Positions 24,542 through 36,720 of a stretch of 64,000 bases of DNA are shown here, piece after piece; position 1 is the stretch's first letter, and each line of letters begins with the position of its first letter. The DNA comes from Polyodon spathula. Taxonomy: Eukaryota > Chordata > Actinopteri > Acipenseriformes > Polyodontidae. The notes under the pieces were generated by a model, which had not been told where the DNA came from, did not search any database, and saw only the letters and a program-made list of their open reading frames with translations. A program made the position numbers and the translations under genes. Location of the stretch: NCBI RefSeq assembly GCF_017654505.1, contig NC_054538.1:56114184-56178183 (forward strand), in the 5' to 3' direction.

Positions 24542-25545
24542 CTTTATGTTAAATCGGTTACTTTGCAGACATTCTTGCAGGAAGCCATCGTATTTCTTCA
24601 GCACTGCATCCCAGGTTTGATCAGTATTACTGGTGCTGCTCTCGTAGCCCGAGGTGACAGATGATCCAGCAGACACTGCATCTGAGGTATCCACAGAGAT
24701 GGAGAACATGGCTTCAGTGTCAACGGAGAACGTGTCCGAGTCCTCCAGTCTCCGTTTCATATCTGCATCTGTGATTGGTTGACTTTGGTCAATCTGATTG
24801 TACTGCCAAGACATTCTCTCAATGTCTGTCCACAGGTCTTTGCTGAAGAAATGATCTGTTTTATCCATTTTGGAAAAACCGCAATGTGTTTCGTCCTGTA
24901 ATATTGTCGGTTCTTCCAGGCCGACCGCAGACAAGTGTTTTGAATAATTTCCTGCATTTCCCACCCCATGGCTCAAATTCAAAGAATTCTGTATAAAACT
25001 AAAGCTCGAGTTGAAAGTGTCATCCACGGAATCCAAAGTCTCCTTACAGTTTTCCTTAGAAGATGTACACGGCATTTCCTGCAATGCAGTTTCCACTTTC
25101 ATGTTCTTACGTTTCCTTTCAAGGAGTTTGTTATTCTGTTGATTTGTCTGACATTCACATGGCCAAGGTCCATTTCTACAGCTGCTGTTTGACAAGGACT
25201 GATGCATACATGCTGGTACATTCACAACTGAGGACAAATGCAAGGTTATAGTGCTAGAGCTATTTAGTACAGAATCGGCAGCTGCCATTGGATTGCTATA
25301 TTGTACAGTGTGGTGGTCAGTATCTACGGACTCCTTTAGGTTAAGCATTTGACAAGTCCCAAGACCATATTTCTGAATGTCTGAATAAGTCTTTCTACTC
25401 ATCCCAGGTTGCTGGCAGGGTCTTTTGCTATTTTCTTCCTCTGTAAATTGTAAGCATTTCTGTCGCTCTCCTCTCATATAACCCGGTCTCCTGTGAAGTA
25501 TCTTTTTGCGGGAACTGGTCCCTGGAGGCACTACTTCAGACTCAT
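24542..25545 (-). CDS. disc1: DISC1 coding exon 2 (large N-terminal exon)
   Basis: This 1,004-bp exon encodes residues 36-370, the low-complexity N-terminal head of DISC1; the mammalian gene also has one large exon 2. Three conserved blocks identify it. An Arg-rich motif, RRPGYMR, lies at residues 54-60 after a basic run. The Ser-Phe block SSFSFI lies at 215-220, matching the mammalian TSSFSFI region. The C-terminal WDAVLKKY segment at 347-354 matches WDTLLRKW just before the coiled-coil region. The acceptor is a pyrimidine tract ending TTTTCAG. The donor is non-canonical, AAG|GCAAGT; phase 0 is required because the nearest GT would create AAT-TGA with exon 3. Much of the rest is Ser, Thr and Asn rich and poorly conserved, as expected for this fast-evolving protein. 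Confidence 0.93.
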
Positions 25546-26300
25546 CTGAAAAGAAAATGAACATGAAAATATTAGCAGAGCCATTCACTGTAAACAGAAA
25601 TGTGCAGCTGTAAATATTATTCTGCCAGCCTGGCTGTGTATCCGGAAAAACTGTTTTTGTAAATTGTCATGTTTAAACTAGCCAACCACTACCAGTCTTG
25701 TGCTGGCCACCTTCACTAAAGGTTGTGACATTAAACCTCTTCTTATTCAGGTATACAGTAAAACTAGACCTCAATTTCACTTTCAGTGGTCCTGCCTGAG
25801 ATCTCAAAACAGGAGCTTATTTATTTCTATGAAGTTAATTTAGTAGAAACATGAATAATAACATTGTGGATAACAATGGTTTGTTTACTAACTGCAGGTA
25901 TCAATGCAGATTCAATACCAATGTAAAAAAAGGACCTGATTTGAACATAAAATAAACCAGCACCACCATCTAGCAGACACTTTTGCAAAAAATACAGAGA
26001 ATTGTGAGGAATAATTCAGAACCAATTTCAGTCCTGGCACCTAAACAATCACCAGTTTTATTGGCCTATTGAATTCCAGCTGATTCGTCACAGCTCAGAG
26101 GGAAGTGCAGTTGATGAAACAGTAATAATAACCTAAATCTACAACACATTTTTTTATCAATTTGATCAAATGGGAGGTGAAAACTTGTGTGTGTTTGGTC
26201 AAGTCAAGGTGGTCACTGGTTCAGAATCATAGCTCCTTTCGGTCTATAGGTACTGCAAGACTAATCCAGCTCAAAGGTGAAGCTATATTGTATATTGTTT

Positions 26301-26846
26301 GAACATAAGAACATAAGAACATAAGAAAGTTTACAAACGAGAGGAGGCCATTCGGCCCATCTTGCTCGTTTGGTTGTTAGTAGCTTATTGATCCCAAAAT
26401 CTCATCAAGCAGCTTCTTGAAGGATCCCAGGGTGTCAGCTTCAACAACATTACTGGGGAGTTGATTCCAGACCCTCACAATTCTCTGTGTAAAAAAGTGT
26501 CTCCTATTTTCTGTTCTGAATGCCCCTTTTTCTAAACTCCATTTGTGACCCCTGGTCCTTGTTTCTTTTTTCAGGCTGAAAAAGTCCCTTGGGTCGACAC
26601 TGTCAATACCTTTTAGAATTTTGAATGCTTGAATTAGGTCGCCACGTAGTCTTCTTTGTTCAAGACTGAACAGATTCAATTCTTTTAGCCTGTCTGCATA
26701 TGACATGCCTTTTAAGCCCGGAATAATTCTGGTTGCTCTTCTTTGCACTCTTTCTAGAGCAGCAATATCTTTTTTATAGCGAGGTGACCAGAACTGCACA
26801 CAATATTCAAGATGAGGTCTTACTAGTGCATTGTACAGTTTGGAGT
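26301..26846 (-). mobile_element. CR1-like LINE, 5'-truncated 3' end
   Basis: The minus strand encodes about 155 codons without a stop, from near 26841 to 26377. They match the C-terminal end of CR1-type LINE reverse transcriptases: ALVRPHLEYCVQFWSP, then LERVQRRATRIIPGL, then a final RVWNQLPSNVVEA-type block. After the stop comes a short 3' UTR and three 8-bp tandem units (AACATAAG on plus) at the 3' end, the hallmark of CR1 tails. It is 5'-truncated, lacking the endonuclease and the catalytic YxDD part. The intact frame suggests a fairly young insertion. Confidence 0.88.
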
Positions 26847-27879
26847 GTTAAGGAGTTAATGCAACATTATACCACATTATATGAAAGTCTGTGTGCTGTT
26901 AGTTACTGCAAAAACTTAATTCAGTATAAAAACTTCATTTAATATAGCTCAAATAAATTAGTAAATTACTTTACAATGAATATGAGTGTTTTACTGGGTA
27001 CTGTTAATACTGTGTACTACTTGAAGTAAAAGTGTTTGGATATCAATTCAGAATAGTGTAAAACGTAGTACAGTATAATGCTATTTCAACCCTCTGCATT
27101 TGCCTGGAAGTGCTTTCGGTTTTTAGGAACTGTTTCACAAGGTATTAACAGCACGGCAGTTACATTATAATTTCTGTTTTTCGGTTTTTATTAAATGTAT
27201 TTTTCGGTGCTTACTTTTAGCTATTTTCGAGTATTATGTAAATCGTTTTTTTCGGGGCTTCCCTTTTTCATATACTGTATGAAATTAGTGTTTTTGGACA
27301 GTACTTGCACGCTTAAGTTGTACCTTCTTTCCTTTGCTGTCTTCCACAATGAAATCCCTATGGTCACGAGCACATTCTTCTGGGGTTTTTGCATGCAGGC
27401 ATTTTTTTTACATTTCGACACAATTCTGTTTTAAATCCTCTGTATCTTAACTGTAATACCGTTTTAAATCCCGCTAACAAGCCTCCATTCCTGATTGTAA
27501 TCTCGTTTTAAATCTAGCAAGCAGAGTCTCCAAAAGAAATGCAGGAATGAGCTGTCACTCAGTAGTTGGGGCCGGTTTAAAGTATTCAGAACAAATCAAT
27601 GATAGATACAAGTCAGGAAGGCGGGACATTGCCCAGCAGCACTGGGAAATGTATTTATTATTATTTTTGTAGTAGGTTCTATTTTTTAATGGGAAAAGGG
27701 TAAAGTCAACGTGAATTGATTAACCATTTCCACAGTTTTTCTGGTGTTTTCCAGTGTTTGTTGGCTATCCACCGATTTCATTTTTTTTTTGTATTGGGGG
27801 TGTTTTATCGGGTTTAATCAGTTAAAACTGAAAATCAGAAGCCCTAATTATAATTGAAATATGTTCCAATTAATTCAAG

Positions 27880-28330
27880 GGACAGGAGCAAGGGCTACGT
27901 GGAGGAAGAAACGCTAGAATTGAAAATAGGAGAGAAGTGCTTTGTGACAGCAAGGAGTACAGGGGTTCGCAGAGAGCTGCTCCCTCACTAAGGTGACCGA
28001 CCAATCGGCTTCCAAGGCTGGGAAGCAACTATTATCCCCAGGGGGAACCTACAGGGCAGAAAATGGGAAAATGCAAGAGAGTTGATAGATTTGGCCAGGG
28101 GTCCCTTCTGGCTCGTGGAGAATCTTATTGGCTTCACTCCCCCAGAGGGAGACCGTTGCAGAGGTGGAGCAGCATAGTGGAGAAGGAAGGGAGGATGGAG
28201 GAAATGAAAAACACAAGACAGAAAATAAGTGCATGACTTAGGGTTGAAATAGAGATTGACAAGATATTATTGGCAGCACAGAACGGGGAAAGAGCCCTAG
28301 CTTCTGCCCCCTGAATCACACAACAGGTTA
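27880..28330. repeat. GC-rich dispersed repeat, second copy of the nested-insertion family
   Basis: This is a diverged relative of 18090-18370: the same blocks occur in the same order and orientation, with (GAG)n replaced by non-repetitive GA-rich sequence. It confirms that the insertion at 17.6 kb is a repeat family and not unique sequence. No protein domain was recognised. Confidence 0.55.
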
Positions 28331-30090
28331 CAAATAAAAATCCCTACCTCTGCCACTATTGTGTCATGCATCTGTTCTGGCTAAAGCATGCACTTTTTCT
28401 CAAATGCCTTGAGGTTCCATTTTACAGAGAATAGTTTTTGCTCCATCAGCAGGCTCTTTGTTTCCAGATGAATCCCCTCATCAGTTAAAGCACGTAATTC
28501 ATCATGTCACATAAGAGATGAAACTAATTGCCTCCCACAGCAAGACAATTTCTAAATACATTAAAAAGACAAATGGCACTATTGTTCAAGCCACTGACTG
28601 AGATTTGTTTTTATTTTTGTAATTCCAAATACAGAATGTCTCATACTAGCGTAACCATGTAAACTGTACATTTGGTCATGCAGGAAATGAACAGGACATT
28701 TACATGTTCAGGACTTGAACTGGTGTTTTCAACAGAACAAAAAAGTCCCGAAGGGGGGGGGGGGGGTATAGTTTGTTTGTTCCCTGTAAACAATATGTTG
28801 CATGGTGTTCATGGTTGTCATCTAATCTCGGTTTAGTACAGCCCTCGGAAATCGCATGGTTTCTGCTGCCATATGTGGTCATTTCTAACTGCATATGTGG
28901 TCATTTCTAGTCCACCAGTCCCCGTGGGGGCTCTCCTGCAAATGCCTAGACTGTGATCGGCTGCTGTCCCGTTGTCCGCGCGAAGGGGACCCTTAACTCA
29001 AAAACCTGGGCTGGCTGTCGTGTGTTTATTCCCAAAATAAACTGTACTTAAAGTTGACAACTCATTTTATTTATTTTTCCCTTTTTTCATTCCTAGCCAT
29101 TGCTGTTTCTTCAATTTAAACATGGGTCATCGACACGTTATCATAAAGTAATAGCATGAGGTTCACTTGTGCCTTTTTGTAGCTGAACAAGCAGTTCTGA
29201 AAAAAAAAAGACGGCACTAAGTCTATCTAGGTGTTGTTTTGCAAGCAGTGACTTTTGCTTTAACTCTTAAAACTCAGCCCCATTCATTTTGGGGAGCGCT
29301 GGTTAAAAAGAAAAGCACCTTTTTCTTCTGCTGCAGCAAAAACTTCAAGTCAGGCAAAAGCAATGGCGAGAGCTCTGTCTCACAGTGATGAACAGCTGTT
29401 AGGTCTCCTGAAAGCAGCTTATTTTAAAAGCAACACCAGTGTCAATGATGATGCAGTAAAATACAGTTTTTATATGCAAACGTGTCTTTTTTTTTTGCCA
29501 TTCCCCAATAAAAAATTTATTTTACTGTAGCGCTGCAGCACTCCTGCAAGACAGACAATTTTTTAAAGGCTGTGTAGTTATTTTAAACCCCTGTCTGTGC
29601 CATGAGGCAGCACAGACACCTCAACACTCCTTTCATTCCTTCTTGTTGGGGTGACTGGAATGTACATGCTTTTAAAGTTTTTTACCTTCTATGGAAACAA
29701 GAAATGGGGGCTGGTTCCACGAAAGGATTGGCTCTGCCAGAACAACAGGGCGGTACAGATTCTGACAGTTAAGCAGAAAACCTTTATTACAAAACCGAGG
29801 TTGGCGACTTTACGGTACAATCTACTGGTCATATCAAAACTGAAGGTCGCATTTGGCAACCAGGCAACCCGATATGAACCCCCTGTACATTTTATTCTAA
29901 ACCAAGTAACACAATTACAGTAAGTGATAAATAATAGATATATCAAGTATACAAACAAACGGAGCAGACTCAAGGTTTTAATTCTCCTGAGTCCTGAATT
30001 CTGAGTAGTCCTGAATTTTAATATAAAGTAATGTGCTACTTAAGCTCTAAATGGGATCATTTGTGAAGTTTGTTATTGTATAACCAAAAA

Positions 30091-30158
30091 TTTTGGCGGG
30101 AATTTACTTTGGCTTTATTGGCGGGTTTTTTTGGCTAGCCAATAACTCTTCAACCAAT
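30091..30158. promoter_or_regulatory. E2F-like and CCAAT-box cluster in intron 1
   Basis: TTTTGGCGGGAA at 30091-30102 is a textbook E2F-type site, and a second GGCGGG core follows at 30118-30125. CCAAT boxes occur at 30139-30143 and 30154-30158, with an inverted one at 30117-30121. E2F plus NF-Y sites are typical of cell-cycle promoters. No gene or known exon starts here, so it is either an alternative start, an enhancer, or a promoter carried by a repeat. Confidence 0.35.
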
Positions 30159-32670
30159 CAGAGTGTGGCATACAGTGAGTGATCCCGGCCTCTGACAGAC
30201 TGGTATGCGGCACAGGTTAAAGCACCGGGCAAAGGAAAAAATGTGTCGGATATCAAAGTGAATATGCGACTATGAAAATGGCAGTGTGATGAAGCCAATT
30301 TGCTTGAGAAAATTAAAAACAGACATTTACATCAATGGTTTTAGAAAATATGGAATTTAAGATGTTACGCAGTTTTGTGCTATTTTTTTAACAAAGGGTT
30401 AATTAAGTACTGTAACAGCCAAAATAGTTTATTCAAGACTGTAACAAAAGCAAATTGTTATTGTTGATTCGTTGTAGATACTACTATTAAGAAACCCACC
30501 GTGCAGGTATCGGAACGTCCTTAAACAATATGTTAAAATAAATTAGTTCTGTTAAAGTTGATTTTGCCAGTGCTTGCTAGTCTACTAACTAGTTTTACAT
30601 TTAGAGCATTTTTGTTTCGGCTTTATTGTTTTCACACGTGGCAATACCTTCCTACAATTACTAAATGATGTTGTGATCATTCCACTGTGTTATGTTAGTG
30701 AACCAGAGCTACGTTTTAATACTGAGATTTAGCAAATGCCTATCATTAAATGTACTGCCGCTACTAATCCTTTCCATTTACTGGTATCTTAAAATGAATC
30801 ACTATATCACTATATTCTCATTTTTAGAAGGCCTTCTTTGTTCTTATCCAAGTTTCTGCAGTGACATTGCAGAGGCTATAACGAGTTACTGTAAACAAGA
30901 TACTTTTTTAGAAGACAGATTTCATTAAGTAAACATGTACTTGAATATTTTTTAAATTAAACGTAGAAGGCATTTTTCTTTGTGAACGTACTAAGTGAAA
31001 AACAGCAATTCAAAAAAAATCAAAATCTACCAAGTTAGTCAATCCGTCGAATTGAATACCAGCTAAAAGTTCTTGTTACACAGTATTAAAACTGTACTTA
31101 GTAACATACTCCTGCCACAACTGTAAGACAAAATGAGAGTAGCCAAAAACATGACAAATTTGATCAGCAAGTCCAGTCACACTTAGCAGTTCTCCAAGTA
31201 TGTAAAAATAGATTCAGTACAAGTTTACAGACATAGTCAGGCCACATAACTATATTCAGATCGCCTTGTATATAAATCCTGCATGAACTTAAAACAATGC
31301 AAGAATATTTATTTGCTGAGGAATACAGTTCAGCTACACTTCTGTCAGAACAGTCAAGTAGTTTTAATCAGCATATGTTAGAAGCCACATCATACGAAAC
31401 AAACATTGACTTTCTGTAAGAGAAAACCAACAAGGATCCTGCATTCAGATAGCTTCCTGTTGCGCAAAAGAACATCTCTACAGTTCTTTGAAGACAGACG
31501 TTTATTTAAATAGCAAACAGGCCTGTTTTTTTGTACATCTGTGTGAGTTTGAACTCCACCACCAGCACCACCACACACATTCCTCACAGTGAACCAAATG
31601 ATGTAAGAAAGTGAAAGTCAGATGTTGCTAGCCACCTGTCTTCTAGTGTTCTACATTTTTCACAAGACTGTTCCAGCTCACAGTTTCGCTGACATATTAT
31701 GCATTCTCCTCAGGGCGTTCTTTTATTCTATAAACTAGACTTTAAATTTCACTCACTGTAATTTACTTCTAGTTTTTTTTCACAGACCAAAACCAGAATT
31801 GAGTTATAATTATAGGTTTAATGTGAACTCACAGGGAAATCCAGTGTGCTGTAAAAATGAAACCTTCTTTATACACAAGTCATGATCTAGTCCTGTGATT
31901 CGGCACACCACAAGAAATAACTGCAGTGAGAGTGCTGAAATACTGCAGTTTAACTGAACTCTACATATTAAAAATAAGCGTACAGTAAAATTCTCAGTCA
32001 TATTTAACATTAGTATATCTCTGTTAAATGTGAAATGTAACCAAACTAATGGGAAGTGTATGCAGTCCGGTTCGCTGGTTTCCGGTTTCAGAGAATATAT
32101 GTTACCCCCAAATATCTGCTCCCGCGGGAACTAATATTCTTTCCCCCTAACAACCAATATTAATTTCGTGAATAATGGTTCCCCTTCCAAGTATCTCTAC
32201 CCCCTTAATTTTTTTGTAACAAACTAATATTTCTTTGCATAAGTCTATACCCATATATTTCCAACTAAAACCTTAATTTTAAGACCCTAAACCCAAAACT
32301 TGTACCATCCAGTCCCCTCTGACAGATCCAGTCTCACCGACAAGAACACATAAGAACAGCCTGCTAACATTGCTCACATTTACTTGCATTATACATGCAT
32401 AATTTACAAACATCCATGTCGGAGGGGACTAACGTTCGTTCCCCTGGGGGTGCAAATACTCAGGGGAACCTATTTAAACTAGAACTTTTATTTTTCATCC
32501 CTGTGTTTCTCTTGGTAGAGTGTGAGGGAGGTTACTTTGAACTCCTTGCGGTACACAAGGAATTGAGCAGTTGTTCAAACAGTTTCTTGTTAAAAATACA
32601 TTTGAGAGTGACTCAGGTATCCCGAGGAAACTGCCATTTTTGATGGCCAGATCCAACCCATCAGTTCATC

Positions 32671-32765
32671 TTAACCCCTGTTTCGTCCACCTCATTGCAA
32701 AAATAAGAAAGTTAGCACCATTGCATTTGTGGGACACATATGTCCCTTCTGCCTTACAGGGTTAA
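32671..32765. mobile_element. piggyBac-like MITE candidate
   Basis: A 95-bp segment is bounded by TTAA on both sides. CCCCTGT follows the left TTAA, and its inverted match ACAGGG precedes the right TTAA. The interior has a palindromic GGGACACATATGTCCC. TTAA duplication and CCC-starting inverted ends are piggyBac features. Its small size and short TIRs make chance possible. Confidence 0.45.
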
Positions 32766-35399
32766 AGAATCATTTGTTTCAGCTTTTTACTTTTATAAGA
32801 GAGTTAATCTATAGCAATAAACTATGTTGAGTCTACACAGATATTAAAAACGGAAATGGTGAATTTGGATTTCCTAGTATGTTTATTCTTGAAATACCAC
32901 TCAAGCATACTATGAATACTTTATCAAGCAGGCTAGTATAAATCATTCAATATTCAGGGCACAATGCAGGGATGTGCAGATTGCCCTGTGAATGTTCACT
33001 ATTTTACAGCATATGCTTTGTGTAAATTGGTGGATTCCCCTTATCTTTCATAAGACAGATAACAGCTATATAAGACCTGTCGATTAAAAAAATAAAATAC
33101 AAGGAAAAACAATCATAATGTAGACTATCATATTGCAAAAGAAAAGTCTACTGGAAGCCATAACAGTAGTACAGTATTTCATGTTATATTTCAAAATGTA
33201 ATTTTTTTTTAAATTTTGTCTGTTGTTTATTAAGTATATGGCATGTAATTCAATATGTTAACGTAACATTATTCAGCGGGTTTAATTCGGCTTTATGAAG
33301 CAAAATTTGTTAATTCAATAGGGTGATGCAAAATCTTTAGCCATAGCTGTAGATACCACTCGCAGAGAACAATACAGCAATCAGAATCTTGGGAAAGTAA
33401 GTCTACATATACAGTAGAATAATAGCATATTATAATAATGCCTGTTCAAAGTTCCATCACATTTGGTAAAGCACTTCCCGGGGTATTGTTTGTACAAGCT
33501 ACTCCCCAACACTGAGGGTTAAAATACAAGCATTTACAGTGTAGTGGTTTGGAGGAGTTGTCACTGTCTTTAAAGTCTGCTTCCTGAGCACTTATTGGTG
33601 TTATTAAAATTGGTTAAATAGAGGGTTTTCAAATGATCAGAATGCCTGGTAATAAACTTTCCATTCCTGTGCAAGAAACAAAGAAGCACTGACCTGACTT
33701 TAAGAATAAAGAAGTGTGACTATGATATGAACCTCCCACTATGCAAACTACACATTTACTAAAGATTTTTCCCAACTTTTAAAGTAATACATTTAAATAC
33801 AAAAAATAAAGATTATCTATACCTCACCCAACCCAAATATCTTATATGACTTTTTTTCTCCTGGTTTCATTACATCAGAGAAACAGTGTTGATTGTTCCT
33901 GCCATTACAGTTTTCAATACATAAAACCAAAACCCTAAACTATCTTCATTCCAGAATTGTCTAATTTGTACTTTGATGAGTCAAGGTTACAGCAAAGTAA
34001 CATTGTTTAAGGATAGCCAAGTGTTAAAAGACTACAACGTTTTATCAAAGACTAAGAATTATACCATGAAATACTGCTGTAACATAGTGTATGTACAATA
34101 GTTCATATTAAGATGATGAAATGATATCCTATACTTTGGGTTTTATCTAAAAAAAAAAAAAACAGTACAGGTTTCTTGTTTCAAAACTCTACTGAAAGCA
34201 ATACTTACATTTGTTGATTTACTGCAGTAAACAGACTGTTGATGCCCCTTATTGTAGTTCATGAGTCTTTGATATGAGCAACTGTGTCAATGAAGCACTG
34301 AAGCAGAAAAGGTCATTCATTCAGCTTTCTGTCTGCCCTATGTAATTTGAGTGTTAGTAAAATTAAACAATAGTCAATTGTTATATGGATATTTGTTAAT
34401 GTGCAGAGTACCTGGAATGTACTATATATTCCTTTAAAGTTCTGTTTACTTATCAGTGTTTACTGCATGACTAGGGTGAGAGTGAAAACACACAGAAGAC
34501 CTGCAGATAAAACATGTTTGAAACAAGACTGCATTGAACAATAAACAAATGTTTGTCTTCACATGTTAGTGTTGCTTTGCAAACGTACAGCTCAAACACA
34601 GTTGTGTGGTGTACTTTGTTGCTATGCTGATACAGACGGTTCACAGAATTACAAGAAAAGCCAGCTAGATATACAGTACAAACTTCACTGTGACTGATAT
34701 ACTCTAGGCACCAAGGGTTTGATTTCTCTGTGTACACTATTAACCCCATCAGGATAACAAATTTATTACACAGACTATACAAATGACTGATTTAATTTCA
34801 TGGAACTGTACTTAGAGGCTGTTTACCTGTTGTTCCTTGTGGTGAACCTTACTACAGACATTCTTTAGCAGAAGTTATTGTGTGTACCTTATGGGGGTGT
34901 GTGGAGGTGTCTGTCTGTAGTCTGACTACCTGCCTTTGTCACACTAATATGTTTTCATTTATCTAGAGAACCCACTGTAAAATTCTGATTAAAACCTTAA
35001 AAGAATATTCTTTAGGTACAGCAAGAGCATCAGCCTTTGGAATCATTCTACAATAATGGATTCCAAATAAGAAGCATCTAATTATTGTACCCTAGTGGTT
35101 CTGTTTGGAACCCAGTATTTAAACTGCAGATCAGTATATAATGATGTGTTATAAAACCTAAAGGTTCTGATTAGAATGCCTGTAGTATTGTAGATTTAAT
35201 ATACTTTTTAGTTTTTCATTTTCAGCAGTAAGTCAATGTATGTATCTCGTTACTTTTGCTGAACCTACTCTGTACTAATGCTGGGATGAAGTGAGGACAG
35301 CTGTAATGAATAATGCATTTGTTCCTCTACTGCCTTCATATCTTACTGTTTTTGTGCAGTTAAATATTATTTTATGTGCAACAGTAACGTGTAACAGGG

Positions 35400-35400
<1 letters not shown>

Positions 35401-35449
<49 letters not shown>

Positions 35450-35462
35450 ATATTAATAATGT

Positions 35463-35518
<56 letters not shown>
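35401..35518. repeat. Opposed (TTA)n and (AAT)n repeats
   Basis: A (TTA)n run (35401-35448) and an (AAT)n run (35464-35518) are separated by about 15 bp. Because one is the reverse complement of the other, the pair can fold into a long hairpin. It lies about 430 bp inside intron 1 from the exon 1 donor. Confidence 0.9.
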
Positions 35519-35519
<1 letters not shown>

Positions 35520-35943
35520 TGCGGTATTATTTCAGGACAGGGCACATCTTTTCAGTCACTGAATTCAGCAAAACGACACGAATTAAAAGTTGGCACCAAA
35601 ATGAATTTGGCTCAACATCCTGCTATACTAACAGTTCATTTTTCAAACCAGTGATTATACTAGTATACTACAGCAAAGCTTTTGTTTACAATGTAACTAA
35701 CCCAGAGAGCTTTAGTAGTTAATTCACATTCTTTAAAGCCTTTGGCTTTAACATTACTTCACCCATGTGCTGTTATTAAACACATAATGTGCGTGACAGT
35801 AAATGCAAAATTTTACCATGGATTTAAAAGAAAGAACAAAACATAGTGTTTTCTCCCGGTTCACATGCGACAGTGTTCAGAATGTACGTACATCTAGGTA
35901 AATCTGCTTTTAAATCAAAGCGTATTATATATTATATAATTAC

Positions 35944-36049
35944 CTTCTCCGCTGCAGCGAGCAGAGTGTAGCGGAAGGCTGCGTGCTCTGTTACTGTTGG
36001 GACTGGAGGAAGAGCCCAGGCCCTCCAACCTCATCATACCGGTAAACAT
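35944..36049 (-). CDS. disc1: DISC1 coding exon 1 (start codon exon)
   Basis: This exon encodes residues 1-35 plus the first base of codon 36 of DISC1, a coiled-coil scaffold protein that in mammals works at centrosomes, microtubules, mitochondria and synapses. The start is the first ATG after an in-frame TGA at 36068-36070 and has an A at -3; two more Met codons follow at residues 5 and 6. The peptide is Ser/Arg rich, like the variable DISC1 N-terminus. The donor reads GAAG|GTAATT (phase 1). Joining its last G to exon 2 gives an Asp codon and an open frame. The exon itself is too short and variable for identification; its placement rests on the splice phase, the upstream stop and its position 10.4 kb before exon 2. 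A further non-coding 5' exon cannot be excluded. Confidence 0.75.
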
Positions 36050-36720
36050 CTTGGGAAAACCGTTAAGTCACCAAAAACAACATGCAGAAGGCGGCTGACA
36101 TCTCATTACATTTCTTGAAAGACTGACGCAAGTATTTTCCTTAATAAAACGGCACAAGTTACAGGATGCTTGTCCCTAAAAATATGTTTGTGTGGGGTTG
36201 TTTTTGTTTTGTTTTGTTTTTTAATTATGTTTTATGAAGGCATAAAGTTACTGTAAATGGCTACTTCCGATTTGTTTGAATGATGGAACTTCATCATTGC
36301 AGACAAGCAACTGTATGCGGTTTACAATTCAATGCAGTTGTTTGTTTTAAATAAAGTCTCAGTCGTAGCTCGGTAATTTGTTTCAGACTATTAATAGTTT
36401 GTCATGAAGAATTCTGTAGTTTTCTCTTCGGAAAAAAAAAAAAATCCTAACATAAAATACCAGTAATGCAATTTGTTCTTGAAAACAAGCACGTCCAAAA
36501 TTGCTGCTTTTTGGTAATCCGTACAGTCCTTTTTATCAGCAATCAGCAGCAATAGCACTTTGTCCCGTTGTGTCGTGTTGTAATGTAGGAGTTTCCTTTC
36601 CTGCTCCCTTGGACGGAGGCTGACTATGCATTCATTCCTTTGCCTCGGTACTTCCAGAACTGCGCCAGTGAAAGAGTAGAACAGGCACGTAGGGAAGCAG
36701 TGTCCCTCATCTGCATTCTG
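36050..36720 (-). promoter_or_regulatory. disc1: Presumed DISC1 5' UTR and promoter region
   Basis: This is the stretch directly upstream of the DISC1 start codon. An in-frame TGA at 36068-36070 bounds the reading frame. CpG-containing words are somewhat more frequent around 36480-36690 than in the surrounding AT-rich DNA, and no convincing TATA box was seen. The assignment is positional: no transcription start, initiator or CpG island can be proven by reading. Confidence 0.35.

Larger units (their letters stand above)
25546..35943 (-). other. DISC1 intron 1 (10.4 kb)
   Basis: This phase-1 intron contains a CR1-like LINE tail, a GC-rich repeat copy, an E2F/CCAAT cluster, a piggyBac-like MITE candidate and mirror ATT/AAT repeats, listed separately. 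The remaining AT-rich stretches (for example 30.4-32.0 and 32.8-35.4 kb) hold only short chance frames. I see no other gene. Confidence 0.8.
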
